Positions 7,362 through 16,739 of a stretch of DNA of 25,670 nucleotides are shown here, in pieces (position 1 is the first letter of the stretch; each line of letters opens with the position of its first letter). The position numbers were made by a program, and so were the translations under genes. The stretch is taken from positions 1-25,670 of the forward strand of contig QLUB01000009.1 in assembly GCA_018725205.1 (NCBI GenBank). Reading direction: 5' to 3'. The stretch is from a candidate division NPL-UPA2 bacterium. GTDB lineage: Bacteria > Bacillota > UBA994. Below the pieces are notes generated by a model. It was not told the origin of the DNA. It saw only the letters and a list, made by a program, of their open reading frames with translations, and did no database searches.

Positions 7362-9443
7362 TTGAAGCAATACGCCACAGAAGAACTGCGTAACGTCTGC
7401 CTTGTAGGACATGGGGGGGCAGGTAAGACTTCGTTCTTGGAGGCTGCCCTCTACAGCAGCCAAGCCATCGACCGCATGGGGCGCGTGGACGAAGGGAACA
7501 CGGTGTCTGACCACGACCCGGAGGAGATTAAGCGCTCTATCTCTATCGCCACCTCACTTGGGCCTTGCGTATGGCAAGGGCATAAGGTTAATTTCGTCGA
7601 CACACCGGGCTACTTTGATTTCGTGGGCGAAGTCAAGGGCGCACTGCGAGCGGCTGACGTAGCTCTCGTTTTTGCCTGTGCCGTTTCGGGTGTGGAGGTA
7701 GGAACAGAGAAGGTGTGGGAATACGCGGGGGAAAGAAACATGGCCCGCGCCTTTCTCATTAACAAGATGGACCGCGAGAATGCGAACTTTGATCGCGTGG
7801 TGGAAGAGATAAGGCAGACGTTTGGCACTTCTGCTACCCCAGTACATATCCCCATTGGGCAAGAAGCCAAGTTTGCCGGCATCGTCGACCTCCTTAAGCA
7901 AAAGGCCTATTATTACAGCGACAACGGTCGCAAAGTAGAAGAAAAGCCTGTTCCGGTGGAGCTAGAGGACAAAGTAGCGGAGTACCGCAGTGCGCTCATC
8001 GAAGCTATTGCCGAGACAGACGATGAGCTGTTAATGAAGTACCTTGACGGGGAGCAGCTCACGGACGAAGAGATGGTGAAAGGGGTTAAGCTTGGCATCG
8101 TCTCAGGTAAGCTCGCCCCGATATTCTGCGGTTCTGCGCTTAGGAACATTGGGGTTAAGACCGTCCTAGACGCGTGTGTGCGCTATTTGCCTTCACCTGC
8201 TGACCTGCCGGCGATGGGCGGCATAGCTCTAAAGTCGGGCGCGGAGGAGTCGCGTTCCTCAGCCCGCACGGCACCTTTCTCGGCAATCGTGTTTAAGACC
8301 ATGGCCGACCCCTTTGTGGGCAAGCTTTCTTTGTTCCGTGTGTGCTCGGGCGTCTTTAAGTCAGACACCACAGTGTTTAACAGCAGCAAGGAGACGGCGG
8401 AGCGGGTAGGGCAGCTGTTTGTTGTGCGCGGCAAGACGCAGGAAACCGCCCCGGAACTAGTGGCGGGGGATATTGGCGCAGTGGCTAAGCTCACTGCTAC
8501 CAGTACGGGCGATACTTTGTGCGACCGTGAGAACCCCATCAGGTACAACCGCATCGCTTTCCCTTCGCCCGTTATCTCGCAAGCTGCTGAACCAAAAGCT
8601 AAAGGCGACGAAGAGAAAATCGGCAGTTCGATGACGCGCCTACAGGAAGAGGACCCCACTTTCTCTGTCCGCCGTGACCTAGAAACTAGACAGACGATAA
8701 TTTCTGGGATGGGGGACCTGCATCTTGACGTCATCGTCAGCCGTATCGCCAAGAAGTTTGGCGTGGATATTGTGCTGTCCCCGCCCCGTGTCCCGTACCG
8801 CGAGACCATTCGCGGTGCAACGCGCGTAGAAGGCAAGCACAAGAAGCAGTCCGGCGGCAAAGGCCAGTTCGGCCATGTGTGGATAGAAATAGAGCCACTG
8901 CCTAGTGGCACGGGGTTTGAGTTTGTGGATAAGGTTTTTGGGGGCTCTGTGCCCCGCAATTTCATCCCCGCAGTCGAAAAAGGCATTCGCGAAACCCTAG
9001 ATGATGGGGTGCTGGCAGGTTTCCCCGTGGTAGACGTGCGCGTGACGCTAGTGGACGGTTCGTCGCATCCCGTGGATTCCTCGGAAATGGCTTTTAAGAT
9101 TGCCGGCTCGCTGGCCTTCAAGAAGGGAGTTATGGCCTGTAAGCCCATCCTGCTTGAGCCGATTATCAATATTGAGGTCACAGTGCCGGACGAGTATATG
9201 GGCGACATTATCGGGGACCTTAACAAGAAACGCGGGCGCATCATGGGGATGGAGCCTTCCGGCGGGTGCCAGCGCGTTAAGGCGCAGGCGCCGTTTGGCG
9301 AAACGTTTAAGTATGCGACCGACTTGCGCTCTATGACGCAGGGAAGAGGCTACTTCACTACCGAGTTCTCTCATTACGAGGAAGTGCCCAGCAATGTCGC
9401 CGAACCTATTGTTCAGGCCAACGCCAAGAAGTCTGAGGAGTAA
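7362..9443 (+). CDS. Elongation factor G-like GTPase (EF-G paralogue)
   Basis: A 693-residue translational GTPase with all EF-G domains. G1 is GHGGAGKT (16-23), G3 is DTPG (80-83), G4 is NKMD (134-137); domains II-V follow, with FSVRRDLETRQTIISGMGDLHLDV and a C-terminal PSGGCQRVKAQAPFGE stretch, read in pieces. The G1 loop (GHGGAGKTS instead of the usual AHIDAGKTT) and the altered switch I region mark it as the EF-G-like paralogue (often called FusA2 or EF-G-2) rather than the main fusA product, which normally lies with rpsL, rpsG and tuf. The precise role of this paralogue is uncertain, so I give no symbol. The start is TTG at 7362, eight bases after AGGAGG; an in-frame TTG at 7356 would abut the ribosome binding site. 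The end is 5 bases before the methyltransferase start. Confidence 0.92.
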   Translation: MKQYATEELRNVCLVGHGGAGKTSFLEAALYSSQAIDRMGRVDEGNTVSDHDPEEIKRSISIATSLGPCVWQGHKVNFVDTPGYFDFVGEVKGALRAADVALVFACAVSGVEVGTEKVWEYAGERNMARAFLINKMDRENANFDRVVEEIRQTFGTSATPVHIPIGQEAKFAGIVDLLKQKAYYYSDNGRKVEEKPVPVELEDKVAEYRSALIEAIAETDDELLMKYLDGEQLTDEEMVKGVKLGIVSGKLAPIFCGSALRNIGVKTVLDACVRYLPSPADLPAMGGIALKSGAEESRSSARTAPFSAIVFKTMADPFVGKLSLFRVCSGVFKSDTTVFNSSKETAERVGQLFVVRGKTQETAPELVAGDIGAVAKLTATSTGDTLCDRENPIRYNRIAFPSPVISQAAEPKAKGDEEKIGSSMTRLQEEDPTFSVRRDLETRQTIISGMGDLHLDVIVSRIAKKFGVDIVLSPPRVPYRETIRGATRVEGKHKKQSGGKGQFGHVWIEIEPLPSGTGFEFVDKVFGGSVPRNFIPAVEKGIRETLDDGVLAGFPVVDVRVTLVDGSSHPVDSSEMAFKIAGSLAFKKGVMACKPILLEPIINIEVTVPDEYMGDIIGDLNKKRGRIMGMEPSGGCQRVKAQAPFGETFKYATDLRSMTQGRGYFTTEFSHYEEVPSNVAEPIVQANAKKSEE

Positions 9444-9448
9444 CCACT

Positions 9449-10627
9449 TTGTACCCAACAGTCTATCTAAGGCGTGATCGCAGATTGCGCGTGGAAGCCG
9501 GGCACCCGTGGATCTTCCAGAGCGAGATTGGGCGGATTGCGGGTGAGGCAGGGCCTGCGGACATTGTCCGCGTGGTTAACCACGCCGGCGCGTTTCTCGG
9601 TGTAGGATACATTAGCGACCGCAGTCAGATCGCTGTGCGGCTCTTAAGCCGTACTGACGAGGAAGTAAACGTGCGATTCTTCAGGCGTCGCCTAGAGGAT
9701 GCTTGGTCTTTACGCAAGCAGGTAGTGGGGTCAAACAGCAATTGTTACCGCCTCGTGTACGGCGAAGCCGACGGGCTGCCCGGGCTGACGGTCGACATCT
9801 ACGGCCGTTATGCTAGTGTGCAGGTGCTAGCCCTAGGCATGGAGCGGTGGACTGATGTAATCGTAGAGGAAACCCGCGCGATGCTTGGCCTCGCCGGCGT
9901 GATTCTCAGGAATGATGCGCCGGTGAGGCAGCTTGAAGGACTCCCGCTGGAAGTGAGGTTCGCGACGGCCGAGTTTGATCCGGTGGTGGCAGTACAGGAG
10001 AATGGATTTTCCATGACTGTGGACCTGTGGCAGGGGCAGAAGACCGGCTACTTTCTGGATCAACGAGAGAACCGTGCCTATATTGCACCGTTTCTCGGGG
10101 AGACGGCGGTGTTAGACTGCTTTAGTCATACCGGGTCGTTTGCGGTTCATGCCGCAGGGTACGGTGCAAAGGAGGTCACAGCCGTCGATATTTCTCGGCA
10201 GGCTGTGTTGGGTACGCTAAAAAACGCCGAGAACAACGGCTTTGCGTCAACCATTAAGGCCGTGGAGAGTAACGCCTTCGACTTTCTCAGGGAAGCATCG
10301 GACGCGGGACACGCCTATGACGTAGTAATGCTAGACCCACCCGCCTTCACGAAGAACAAGCATGCTGTGCCTGCTGCAAGACGCGGCTATAAGGAGATAA
10401 ACTTACGCGGTCTTAAGCTCACGCGTCGTGGGGGCTTCCTCATCACCTCGAGCTGTTCTTATCATTTGTCGCGTGAGGAGTTCCTTGGCGTGTTAGCCGA
10501 GGCGGCGCGGGATGCGCATCGCCAAGTAAAGGTCGTGGCGGTGCGCGGGCAAGGAGGGGACCACCCCGTCCTTTTAGCCGCGCCCGAGACTGAGTACCTG
10601 AAATTCGTAGTAGCCCAAGTCTTCTAG
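9449..10627 (+). CDS. Class I SAM-dependent rRNA methyltransferase, RlmI-like
   Basis: Probably a 23S rRNA cytosine-5 methyltransferase of the RlmI/YccW family. The 392-residue length fits. An N-terminal PUA RNA-binding domain (about 1-80, starting LRRDRRLRVEAGHPWIFQSE) is followed by the RlmI-like middle section with YGEADGLPGLTVDIYG, then a Rossmann methyltransferase domain. SAM motif I is LDCFSHTGSFAVHAA (Asp223). The catalytic-loop DPPAF starts at Asp296, and SSCSYHL carries the conserved Cys region near residue 334. The start is TTG 9449; its ribosome binding site GAGGAG lies in the last codons of the upstream GTPase gene, so the two are probably translationally coupled. The exact target base is inferred from the family only. 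Confidence 0.9.
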   Translation: MYPTVYLRRDRRLRVEAGHPWIFQSEIGRIAGEAGPADIVRVVNHAGAFLGVGYISDRSQIAVRLLSRTDEEVNVRFFRRRLEDAWSLRKQVVGSNSNCYRLVYGEADGLPGLTVDIYGRYASVQVLALGMERWTDVIVEETRAMLGLAGVILRNDAPVRQLEGLPLEVRFATAEFDPVVAVQENGFSMTVDLWQGQKTGYFLDQRENRAYIAPFLGETAVLDCFSHTGSFAVHAAGYGAKEVTAVDISRQAVLGTLKNAENNGFASTIKAVESNAFDFLREASDAGHAYDVVMLDPPAFTKNKHAVPAARRGYKEINLRGLKLTRRGGFLITSSCSYHLSREEFLGVLAEAARDAHRQVKVVAVRGQGGDHPVLLAAPETEYLKFVVAQVF

Positions 10628-10661
10628 TGTAGAATATGTAGATACGTAAGAAAACAAGCGT

Positions 10662-10687
10662 AAGCAGACGCCAGAAGGCGTCTGCTT
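10662..10687 (+). terminator. Hairpin after the methyltransferase gene, terminator-like
   Basis: Perfect 11-base arms AAGCAGACGCC and GGCGTCTGCTT enclose the loop AGAA, 34 bases past the stop codon. It is followed by GATAAAAC rather than a T-run, so intrinsic termination on the plus strand would be weak. It separates this operon from the ctsR promoter. Confidence 0.5.
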
Positions 10688-10720
10688 GATAAAACGCCGC
10701 GAAATAAGCTGTAGGGACCC

Positions 10721-10749
10721 TTGAGTCGAAATATGGCATATTGTAACAT
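10721..10749 (+). promoter_or_regulatory. Candidate promoter of the ctsR operon
   Basis: TTGAGT (10721-10726), a 17-base spacer, and TAACAT (10744-10749); each hexamer matches the sigma-A consensus at 4 of 6 positions. The start of transcription would fall inside the adjacent CtsR-like heptad repeat. Confidence 0.5.
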
Positions 10750-10752
10750 TAA

Positions 10753-10769
10753 GGTCAGGGAAGGTCGAA
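10753..10769 (+). promoter_or_regulatory. Candidate CtsR operator
   Basis: Two direct heptads, GGTCAGG and GGTCGAA, are separated by 3 bases, the 7-3-7 layout of CtsR sites (family consensus G/AGTCAAA-NAN-G/AGTCAAA). Each half deviates at one or two positions. A further single heptad, AGTCGAA, overlaps the -35 at 10724-10730. The position right after the -10 would block initiation, consistent with autorepression. Confidence 0.5.
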
Positions 10770-10804
10770 TAAGCGGTGGATTGATGCGGAATAGGAGGTG
10801 AGTC

Positions 10805-11269
10805 ATGCCAAGCATTGTGGAGGATATAGCGCGATTTCTGTTGTGGCGATTGTCCCAAAGCGGTACGGGTAGCATTGAAGTCCAGCGCAGTGAGCTGGCG
10901 ACCCGCTTCTCCTGTGCGCCATCCCAGATCAACTACTGCCTGGCTACTCGGTTTGCGCTCGAGCGCGGCTACCTCGTTGAATCGAGGCGAGGCGGGGGGG
11001 GGTACATCCGCATTACAGAAATCGCCGCGCACGGGCGCGAGCTGTGGGAGCGGGCGCTAGAGCAGTGCAGACTCCCGTTGTCACAAACTACAGCTGAACA
11101 TCTTGTAGAGCTTGTATACCGTGTTGGGCTTGTTACGCACCGTGAAGCAAGACTCTTGTTGGCAGCGGTGGATCGGCAGACGCTAGAGCTTAGCGCTCTG
11201 GGACGGGACGAGATGCGGGCGAGACTGCTACGCGCTCTGTTGGGAACGCTTATGATTAACGAGAGGTGA
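10805..11269 (+). CDS. ctsR: Transcriptional repressor CtsR
   Basis: Represses clp and other heat-shock genes; released under stress, when it is inactivated with the help of McsB and degraded. The 154-residue product shows the family plan: an N-terminal winged helix-turn-helix (about 1-75) starting with IVEDIARFLLWRL and containing SELATRFSCAPSQINYCLATRF, then a glycine-rich wing (RRGGGGYIRI) that contacts DNA and senses heat, and a C-terminal helical domain. ATG 10805 has AGGAGGTG four bases upstream. It is the first gene of the ctsR-mcsA-mcsB-clpC operon, with a candidate operator and promoter in the preceding 85 bases. Confidence 0.96.
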   Translation: MPSIVEDIARFLLWRLSQSGTGSIEVQRSELATRFSCAPSQINYCLATRFALERGYLVESRRGGGGYIRITEIAAHGRELWERALEQCRLPLSQTTAEHLVELVYRVGLVTHREARLLLAAVDRQTLELSALGRDEMRARLLRALLGTLMINER

Positions 11270-11274
11270 AAGAT

Positions 11275-11793
11275 ATGCTGTGTGAGCAGTGCAGAGAGAG
11301 GCGAGCGACGGTGCACGTCAAGCAGGTCGTAAACAGGGACGCCACAGAGAAGCATTTGTGTGAGGAGTGCGCACGACAAAGCGGAGAAATGGATTTTCTC
11401 AACCTCACCGGCGGAGTCAACATCAGCAGTTTGCTGGCGGGTTTCATGAACCTAGAGCAGGCGGCTGCTCCCAGCAAACAGAAGGGCGAGTCGTGCCAAG
11501 CGTGCGGCGCAGACTATCGCCGCTTCGCGGAGGGGGGAAGGTTGGGGTGTGCGGGCTGCTACCAAACCTTTGCCAAGCACTTAGGACCCCTCTTAAAGCG
11601 CATTCACGGAACTCTGCTGCACAATGGCAAAGTACCGCGCCTGCGGGCTCAGGAAGTCACGCGCAAGCGGCAACTTATCCAACTACGGCAGGAGCTGAAA
11701 GATGCAGTTGGCCAAGAGCAGTATGAGCGGGCCGCAGAGCTCAGGGACCGCATTCGCCGTTTGGAGACAGAAGAGGGGGGCGGTGAGGTATGA
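11275..11793 (+). CDS. mcsA: McsA, activator of the McsB arginine kinase
   Basis: A 172-residue zinc-binding adaptor that activates McsB. The N-terminus carries C3-x2-C6 and C29-x2-C32, and a second pair of CxxC motifs lies at C74/C77 and C92/C95, as usual for McsA. A C-terminal UVR motif (about 138-170, LRQELKDAVGQEQYERAAELRD in pieces) is probably the partner-binding coiled coil. I place the start at ATG 11275, with AGAGGTG six bases upstream and the family-typical opening MLCEQC. An in-frame GTG at 11266, which overlaps the ctsR stop, has no suitably spaced binding site. Its stop overlaps the start of mcsB (ATGA). Confidence 0.95.
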   Translation: MLCEQCRERRATVHVKQVVNRDATEKHLCEECARQSGEMDFLNLTGGVNISSLLAGFMNLEQAAAPSKQKGESCQACGADYRRFAEGGRLGCAGCYQTFAKHLGPLLKRIHGTLLHNGKVPRLRAQEVTRKRQLIQLRQELKDAVGQEQYERAAELRDRIRRLETEEGGGEV

Positions 11794-12842
11794 GTAAGTG
11801 GGCTAAATGGACAGAATCAGAGGGCCCCTTAAGTCCGAGCGTGGTAAGCACTCGCGTCAGGCTAGCGCGGAACTTCACCGGCCTACCCTTCCCCGGCACC
11901 ATGCGGACTGAACAAGCTCTAGAAGTCGTGGCGCGAATTCGCGGGGTTGTCGAGGCCTCGGGCAAGCAAAAGGGACTCCCGGAGTTTCGCCTCTTTCCTA
12001 TGGCTGAACTCCCTCCTGTAGACCGCCTCGCGCTCGTGGAGAGTCACCTCATCAGCCCGGACTTAGCCAACAAGCATGAGGGGGCAGTCGCCCTGACAGA
12101 AGACCAGTCGGTCGCGATCATGGTGAACGAAGAGGACCACGTGCGCATCCAGTGTTTGCTCGCCGGGCTCCAACTTGAAGAGGCTTGGCGCTTAGCGAGC
12201 CAGGTAGATGACTGGCTAGACGGCGAAGGTAATTTCTCGTTTCACGAGGAATACGGGTATCTTACGGCTTGTCCCACGAACGTCGGCACCGGGCTGCGTG
12301 CTTCGGTGATGCTGCACCTGCCGGTGTTGGCGATGACCAGTCAAATTGAAAAAGTAATTGCGACTATTGGCCAGCTTGGGCTGATGGCGCGTGGGCTTTA
12401 TGGCGAAGGAACGCAAGCTGCAGGCCATATGTTTCAGATATCCAATCAAGTGACGCTTGGTTTTTCTGAGGAGGAATTGATCCGCAATCTCAAGGCCGTA
12501 GTGGAGCAGATAGTCACGCAGGAGCGCTTACTGACGCGGAACATCTTGGCGCAAGACAGAATGCGCATACTTGACCGCGTGCACCGGTCGATCGGACTGA
12601 TGCTCGGCGCGCGCGTGCTAGACAGCAATGAGGCGATGAGCCTTCTCTCGGATATCAGGCTAGGCGCGTCGGCGGGACTCATTAAGCTGCCGCAGCATGT
12701 ACTTACGGAGCTGATGGTTTTAGCCAAACCCCACGTGCTGCAAACGGAATGCGGCCAAACCTTAGACGCTTTTGGGCGCGATGTAAAGCGGGCGGAGCTG
12801 TTGCGTGAACGTCTGCAAAATGCACTCCAGTCAAATAGATGA
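11790..12842 (+). CDS. mcsB: Protein arginine kinase McsB
   Basis: Phosphorylates arginine residues on CtsR and on damaged proteins; phosphoarginine then directs them to ClpC-ClpP. The 350-residue protein has the phosphagen-kinase catalytic core: STRVRLARN (20-28), [11 protein letters not shown] near residue 111, and [20 protein letters not shown] with the conserved Cys161 in the guanidino-substrate loop. The C-terminal part (about 260-350) is the helical phosphoarginine-recognition domain. ATG 11790 shares four bases with the mcsA stop, so translation is probably coupled. The gap to clpC is 34 bases. Confidence 0.96.
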   Translation: MSKWAKWTESEGPLSPSVVSTRVRLARNFTGLPFPGTMRTEQALEVVARIRGVVEASGKQKGLPEFRLFPMAELPPVDRLALVESHLISPDLANKHEGAVALTEDQSVAIMVNEEDHVRIQCLLAGLQLEEAWRLASQVDDWLDGEGNFSFHEEYGYLTACPTNVGTGLRASVMLHLPVLAMTSQIEKVIATIGQLGLMARGLYGEGTQAAGHMFQISNQVTLGFSEEELIRNLKAVVEQIVTQERLLTRNILAQDRMRILDRVHRSIGLMLGARVLDSNEAMSLLSDIRLGASAGLIKLPQHVLTELMVLAKPHVLQTECGQTLDAFGRDVKRAELLRERLQNALQSNR

Positions 12843-12876
12843 CGGATTTTACTCTAGATTTCAGGGAGGACTAAAG

Positions 12877-15321
12877 ATGATGTTTCCACTTACTCCAGGT
12901 GCCCAACAGGTTATTGCGACAGCTGAGGAGTACGCGCGTAAGCTCGGGCATACACTTATCGGAACAGAGCATCTGCTACTAGGGGTTGTTGCTACACTCA
13001 CGGGCGATAGCGGGTCAGAACTTGCTAGCCTAGGACTGACCATGGAGAGAGTACAGGCGGAAATCGAGGGGATTGTCGGCCCGGGCACAGGCGAGGAGCT
13101 GCAGGGTGTGTCGGCGCGAGTGAAGAAGGTGTTGGAAATTGCCTTCGATGAGGCGCGCAAACAAGGACTACCCGCTATCGATGCACCGCACATTCTCATG
13201 GGGCTTTTGCGCGAAGGTGAAGGCGTAGCCGCGTTGGTGCTCCACAATCTTGGCGTGGGCGCAGACAGCTTTGCGGAGATCTTTAAAGGGGGAGCAACTG
13301 ATTCCCCTGCGGAACAAAGCTCTCCCCCCCAGAGTCGCAAACCGCGCGGTAAGCAGGAGGGCGGAAAGGGCACGTCGACGCTTGACCAGCACGGGCGGGA
13401 TTTCACCCGCATGGCCGTGGAGGGCCGCCTTGACCCCGTTATCGGGCGAGAGAAAGAAACCGAACGGGTGGTGCAGATTCTCTCGCGGCGCACTAAGAAT
13501 AACCCGGTGCTAATCGGCGAACCGGGTGTAGGGAAAACAGCGATTGTCGAGGGTTTAGCCCAGCGCATCGTTAAAGGAGAAGTGCCGGAGACGCTCCGTA
13601 ACAAGCGTGTTGTAGCGTTAGACATGGCAGCGCTAGTCGCAGGCACGAAGTACCGCGGGGAGTTCGAGGAGCGCTTAAAGAAAGTAATTCAGGAAATCCA
13701 GCAGGCGGGCAATATTGTGCTCTTTATGGACGAAATGCACACTCTGATTGGCGCAGGTGGGGCAGAGGGCGCTATTGACGCCAGCAACATACTAAAGCCG
13801 GCACTGGCGCGCGGTGAGCTACAGTGTGTAGGTGCGACAACGCTAGACGAGTTCCGCAAGCATGTCGAACGGGATGCAGCGCTAGAGCGGCGATTTCAGC
13901 CGGTGATGGTTGACCCTCCGACGACTGAGGAGGCGCTGCAGATTCTTAAGGGCCTTAGAGATCGCTATGAGGCGCACCACAGGGTGAAACTGCCGGACGA
14001 GACTTTGGCGGCGGCCGTTAAGTTGTCTGACCGCTATATCCCCGACAGATTTTTGCCCGATAAGGCCATTGACCTTATCGACGAGGGCAGCAGCCGAGTG
14101 CGGCTCAAGAGCTTTACTGCCCCCCCCGACCTTAAAGACACCGAGCAGGAGCTAGCGCGCCTGCAGCAAGAAAAAAGTGCCGCCGCAAAGAACCAAGAGT
14201 ACGAAAGAGCTGCCGCCCTGCGCGACCGGGAGAAGGAACTTAAGGAAGAGCTAGAGCGCGTACGGCAAGCATGGGAGAAGGAGCGGTTGAAGAGCGAACC
14301 TGTGGTGACCCCAGACGACATGGCTCACATCGTGGCGATGTGGACGGGCATTCCTGTCAGCAGACTGCAAGAAGATGAGTCTTTGCGCTTGCTTAAGCTC
14401 GAAGAGCTGTTGCACGGGCGAGTTATTGGCCAGGATCAGGCCGTGAACGCGGTGTCGCGGGCAATTCGCCGCGCGCGGGCAGGACTTAAGGATCCTAAGC
14501 GCCCCATTGGCTCCTTCTTCTTCCTTGGGCCTACCGGCGTAGGGAAGACAGAGCTGGCTAGGGCCCTAGCCGAGGCTATTTTTGGGGACGAAAACGCGGT
14601 GATCCGCATCGACATGTCGGAGTATGGCGAGCGCCATACGGTATCGCGGCTGGTCGGGGCACCGCCGGGCTATGTAGGGTACGATGAGGGCGGGCAACTT
14701 ACGGAGGCAGTTAGACGAAAGCCCTATGGAGTGGTGCTGTTTGACGAAATGGAGAAGGCGCACCCCGAGGTGTTTAGCGTGCTACTGCAGGTACTCGAAG
14801 ACGGCAGGTTAACTGATGGACGCGGCCGTACCGTTAATTTCCGCAACACCATCATCATAATGACTTCAAATGTTGGCGCAGAAACCATCCGTAGAGGAGC
14901 AGCGCTAGGCTTTGGCACGACGGGTCGGCAAGCAGGTAGCGACTACGAGGCCATGCGCGACCGCGTCTTAGAAGAACTTAAGCGCAACGTACGTCCGGAG
15001 TTCCTAAACCGAGTCGATGACACGATTGTGTTTCATCAGCTTGATGCTGCGCACATTGTGCAGATTGTGGGGATTATGCTAAAGGAACTCGCCAAGCGCA
15101 TAGCTGAGTCTGGTATAATTATCTCGGTAACTGAGGCCGCGAAAGAGATATTGGCTAAAGAAGGCTTTGACCCGCTATTTGGAGCGCGGCCACTCAGGCG
15201 AGCCATTGTCAGGCGCATTGAAGACGAGATGTCGGAACGCGTGCTGACGGGTGAGTTCAAGGAAGGCGACCAAGTGCAAATTGACGCCTCCGGTGACGTA
15301 CTCACCTTCACCAAGGCGTAA
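12877..15321 (+). CDS. clpC: ATP-dependent unfoldase ClpC
   Basis: A HSP100 AAA+ unfoldase that delivers substrates to ClpP; in this operon it acts on arginine-phosphorylated proteins. The 814-residue protein has two Clp-N repeats (about 1-145, beginning [22 protein letters not shown] in pieces), a charged linker rich in G/K/S (about 145-170), AAA domain 1 with Walker A GEPGVGKT (214-221), a UVR/middle coiled coil (about 429-468), and AAA domain 2 with Walker A GPTGVGKT (551-558). The start is ATG 12877, seven bases after GGGAGG. An in-frame ATG at 12805 would overlap mcsB and add 24 residues unlike the family. The stop is followed at once by a REP-like sequence and then radA. Confidence 0.97.
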   Translation: MMFPLTPGAQQVIATAEEYARKLGHTLIGTEHLLLGVVATLTGDSGSELASLGLTMERVQAEIEGIVGPGTGEELQGVSARVKKVLEIAFDEARKQGLPAIDAPHILMGLLREGEGVAALVLHNLGVGADSFAEIFKGGATDSPAEQSSPPQSRKPRGKQEGGKGTSTLDQHGRDFTRMAVEGRLDPVIGREKETERVVQILSRRTKNNPVLIGEPGVGKTAIVEGLAQRIVKGEVPETLRNKRVVALDMAALVAGTKYRGEFEERLKKVIQEIQQAGNIVLFMDEMHTLIGAGGAEGAIDASNILKPALARGELQCVGATTLDEFRKHVERDAALERRFQPVMVDPPTTEEALQILKGLRDRYEAHHRVKLPDETLAAAVKLSDRYIPDRFLPDKAIDLIDEGSSRVRLKSFTAPPDLKDTEQELARLQQEKSAAAKNQEYERAAALRDREKELKEELERVRQAWEKERLKSEPVVTPDDMAHIVAMWTGIPVSRLQEDESLRLLKLEELLHGRVIGQDQAVNAVSRAIRRARAGLKDPKRPIGSFFFLGPTGVGKTELARALAEAIFGDENAVIRIDMSEYGERHTVSRLVGAPPGYVGYDEGGQLTEAVRRKPYGVVLFDEMEKAHPEVFSVLLQVLEDGRLTDGRGRTVNFRNTIIIMTSNVGAETIRRGAALGFGTTGRQAGSDYEAMRDRVLEELKRNVRPEFLNRVDDTIVFHQLDAAHIVQIVGIMLKELAKRIAESGIIISVTEAAKEILAKEGFDPLFGARPLRRAIVRRIEDEMSERVLTGEFKEGDQVQIDASGDVLTFTKA

Positions 15322-15351
15322 CACAAAAGGACCGTCCCCATGTTTGGTGTT
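15320..15351. repeat. REP-like imperfect palindrome between clpC and radA
   Basis: Starts at the clpC stop with AACACAAAAGG, has the core GGACCGTCCCC and ends TTTGGTGTT. The outer ends pair imperfectly (AACAC-AAA with TTTGGTGTT) and GGAC-C-GTCC is an inner palindrome. From memory, similar GGGGACGGTCCTTTT/ACACCAAACATG stretches recur between genes in several Firmicutes, often linked with RAYT (Y1-type) transposases. No transposase gene is in this window. Confidence 0.45.
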
Positions 15352-15362
15352 TGGAGGTTTCC

Positions 15363-16727
15363 ATGCGCATAAAGATACGTTTTTTCTGCACGGCCTGTGG
15401 CCACGAAACGCTTAAGTGGGGCGGACAGTGCCCAGGCTGCGGCGCGTGGAACTCTATGGTGGAGCAGATGGTATCTAAAGCTGCGCCTAGTCACCACCCG
15501 CGCCGTGAGAACACAAAGCCCATACCGCTGGTAAGCGTCAGGACGGAGAACATTAGCCGTATTCCTACGGGCTCGCGCGAGCTAGACCGTGTCTTGGGCG
15601 GAGGGCTTGTGCCGGGGTCGGTAGTGTTGGTGGGCGGCGACCCCGGCATTGGCAAATCGACGCTGCTTTTGGCAGTAGGCAACGCGATTGCCGCCGCAGG
15701 CCGCCGCGTCATCTATGCTTCGGGCGAAGAGTCCATGGAGCAGCTTAAGATGCGGGCAGAGCGCCTGCAGGCTGAGTGCAGCGAACTCTACGCCACTCCC
15801 GAAACAGATGTCGCAACTCTCCTAGACCAAGTGCAAGCAATGCAGGGCGAAGTCTTAGTGGTCGACTCCATTCAGACGATGAGCGTGTCAGAGCTGGCGT
15901 CAGCGGCGGGCAGTATCGGGCAGGTGCGGGAATCCGCTGCGCGGATGATTAGGGCAGCTAAAGAAACTGGCGTAGCCGTCGTCCTCGTTGGGCATGTGAC
16001 CAAAGATGGCGCTATCGCCGGGCCGAAGCTGCTTGAACATATGGTGGACGCTGTGCTCTACTTTGAAGGGGATAAACACATGAGCTTCCGCCTGCTGCGA
16101 GGCGTCAAAAACCGCTTTGGGGCGACAAGTGAAGTGGGCGTCTTTTCGATGTGCGGCAATGGCCTAAGAGATGTCGACAATCCGTCGGAGCTGTTGCTTG
16201 CAGAGCGTCCCGCAGATGTAGTCGGCTCAGTGGTCGCCCCGATCATGGAGGGCACGCGTCCGATGCTGATCGAAATACAGGCTCTACTCGCGCCGACGGG
16301 CTATGGCACACCGCGGCGCACTACCGCCGGCGTGGAGAGTAACCGGGTGGCGATGATTTTGGCGGTACTAGAGCGACGCGTAGGACTTGATGTTTCCTTT
16401 CAGGACAGCTATGTCAATGCGGTGGGGGGTATACGCGTCATCGATACTGCGGCTGATTTAGCCGTCGCCGTTAGCCTAGCCTCTAGTCTGCGCAACACGC
16501 GCGTTAACCGCGAACTGGCTGTGGTGGGGGAAGTAGGCTTGACGGGTGAAGTGCGCGGTGTAGGCCGCATTGAGGGGCGGATAACGGAGGCGGCCAAACT
16601 AGGCTTTAAGCGGATCATCATCCCAAAACGGAACGCAGCCGAAGCGGCTTTGCTAGCTCTCCCGCGCATACAGGTTCATCCCGTGGAAACACTAGCGGCA
16701 GCGCTTACCGCCACATGGAATTTGTAG
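15363..16727 (+). CDS. radA: DNA repair protein RadA
   Basis: A RecA-like, DnaB-type ATPase that helps process recombination intermediates and branch migration. The 454-residue protein shows the standard plan: N-terminal zinc finger (C9-x2-C12 ... C23-x2-C26), Walker A GDPGIGKS (92-99), the RadA-specific KNRFG motif (249-253), and a C-terminal Lon-protease-like domain (about 280-454) that lacks proteolytic activity in known relatives. The start is ATG 15363, five bases after GGAGG. The frame also contains an upstream TTG (15351), which lies in the ribosome binding region and the REP-like element. disA follows after 12 bases, the usual Firmicutes pairing; RadA and DisA interact functionally in Bacillus. 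Confidence 0.96.
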   Translation: MRIKIRFFCTACGHETLKWGGQCPGCGAWNSMVEQMVSKAAPSHHPRRENTKPIPLVSVRTENISRIPTGSRELDRVLGGGLVPGSVVLVGGDPGIGKSTLLLAVGNAIAAAGRRVIYASGEESMEQLKMRAERLQAECSELYATPETDVATLLDQVQAMQGEVLVVDSIQTMSVSELASAAGSIGQVRESAARMIRAAKETGVAVVLVGHVTKDGAIAGPKLLEHMVDAVLYFEGDKHMSFRLLRGVKNRFGATSEVGVFSMCGNGLRDVDNPSELLLAERPADVVGSVVAPIMEGTRPMLIEIQALLAPTGYGTPRRTTAGVESNRVAMILAVLERRVGLDVSFQDSYVNAVGGIRVIDTAADLAVAVSLASSLRNTRVNRELAVVGEVGLTGEVRGVGRIEGRITEAAKLGFKRIIIPKRNAAEAALLALPRIQVHPVETLAAALTATWNL

Positions 16728-16739
16728 GAGGATGGGAAC

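Noticed and set aside
8183..9244. Long open frame (353 codons) on the minus strand
   Set aside because: It is antisense to the EF-G paralogue, low in complexity (Ser/Thr/Pro-rich), with no ribosome binding site; it arises from G+C-rich codon bias.
12805..12876. N-terminal extension of ClpC by 24 residues
   Set aside because: It overlaps mcsB, has no ribosome binding site, and the sequence is unlike the family; ATG 12877 is well supported.
12861..13646. Open frame of 261 codons on the minus strand
   Set aside because: Antisense to the clear ClpC frame, Ser/Pro-rich, no family features.
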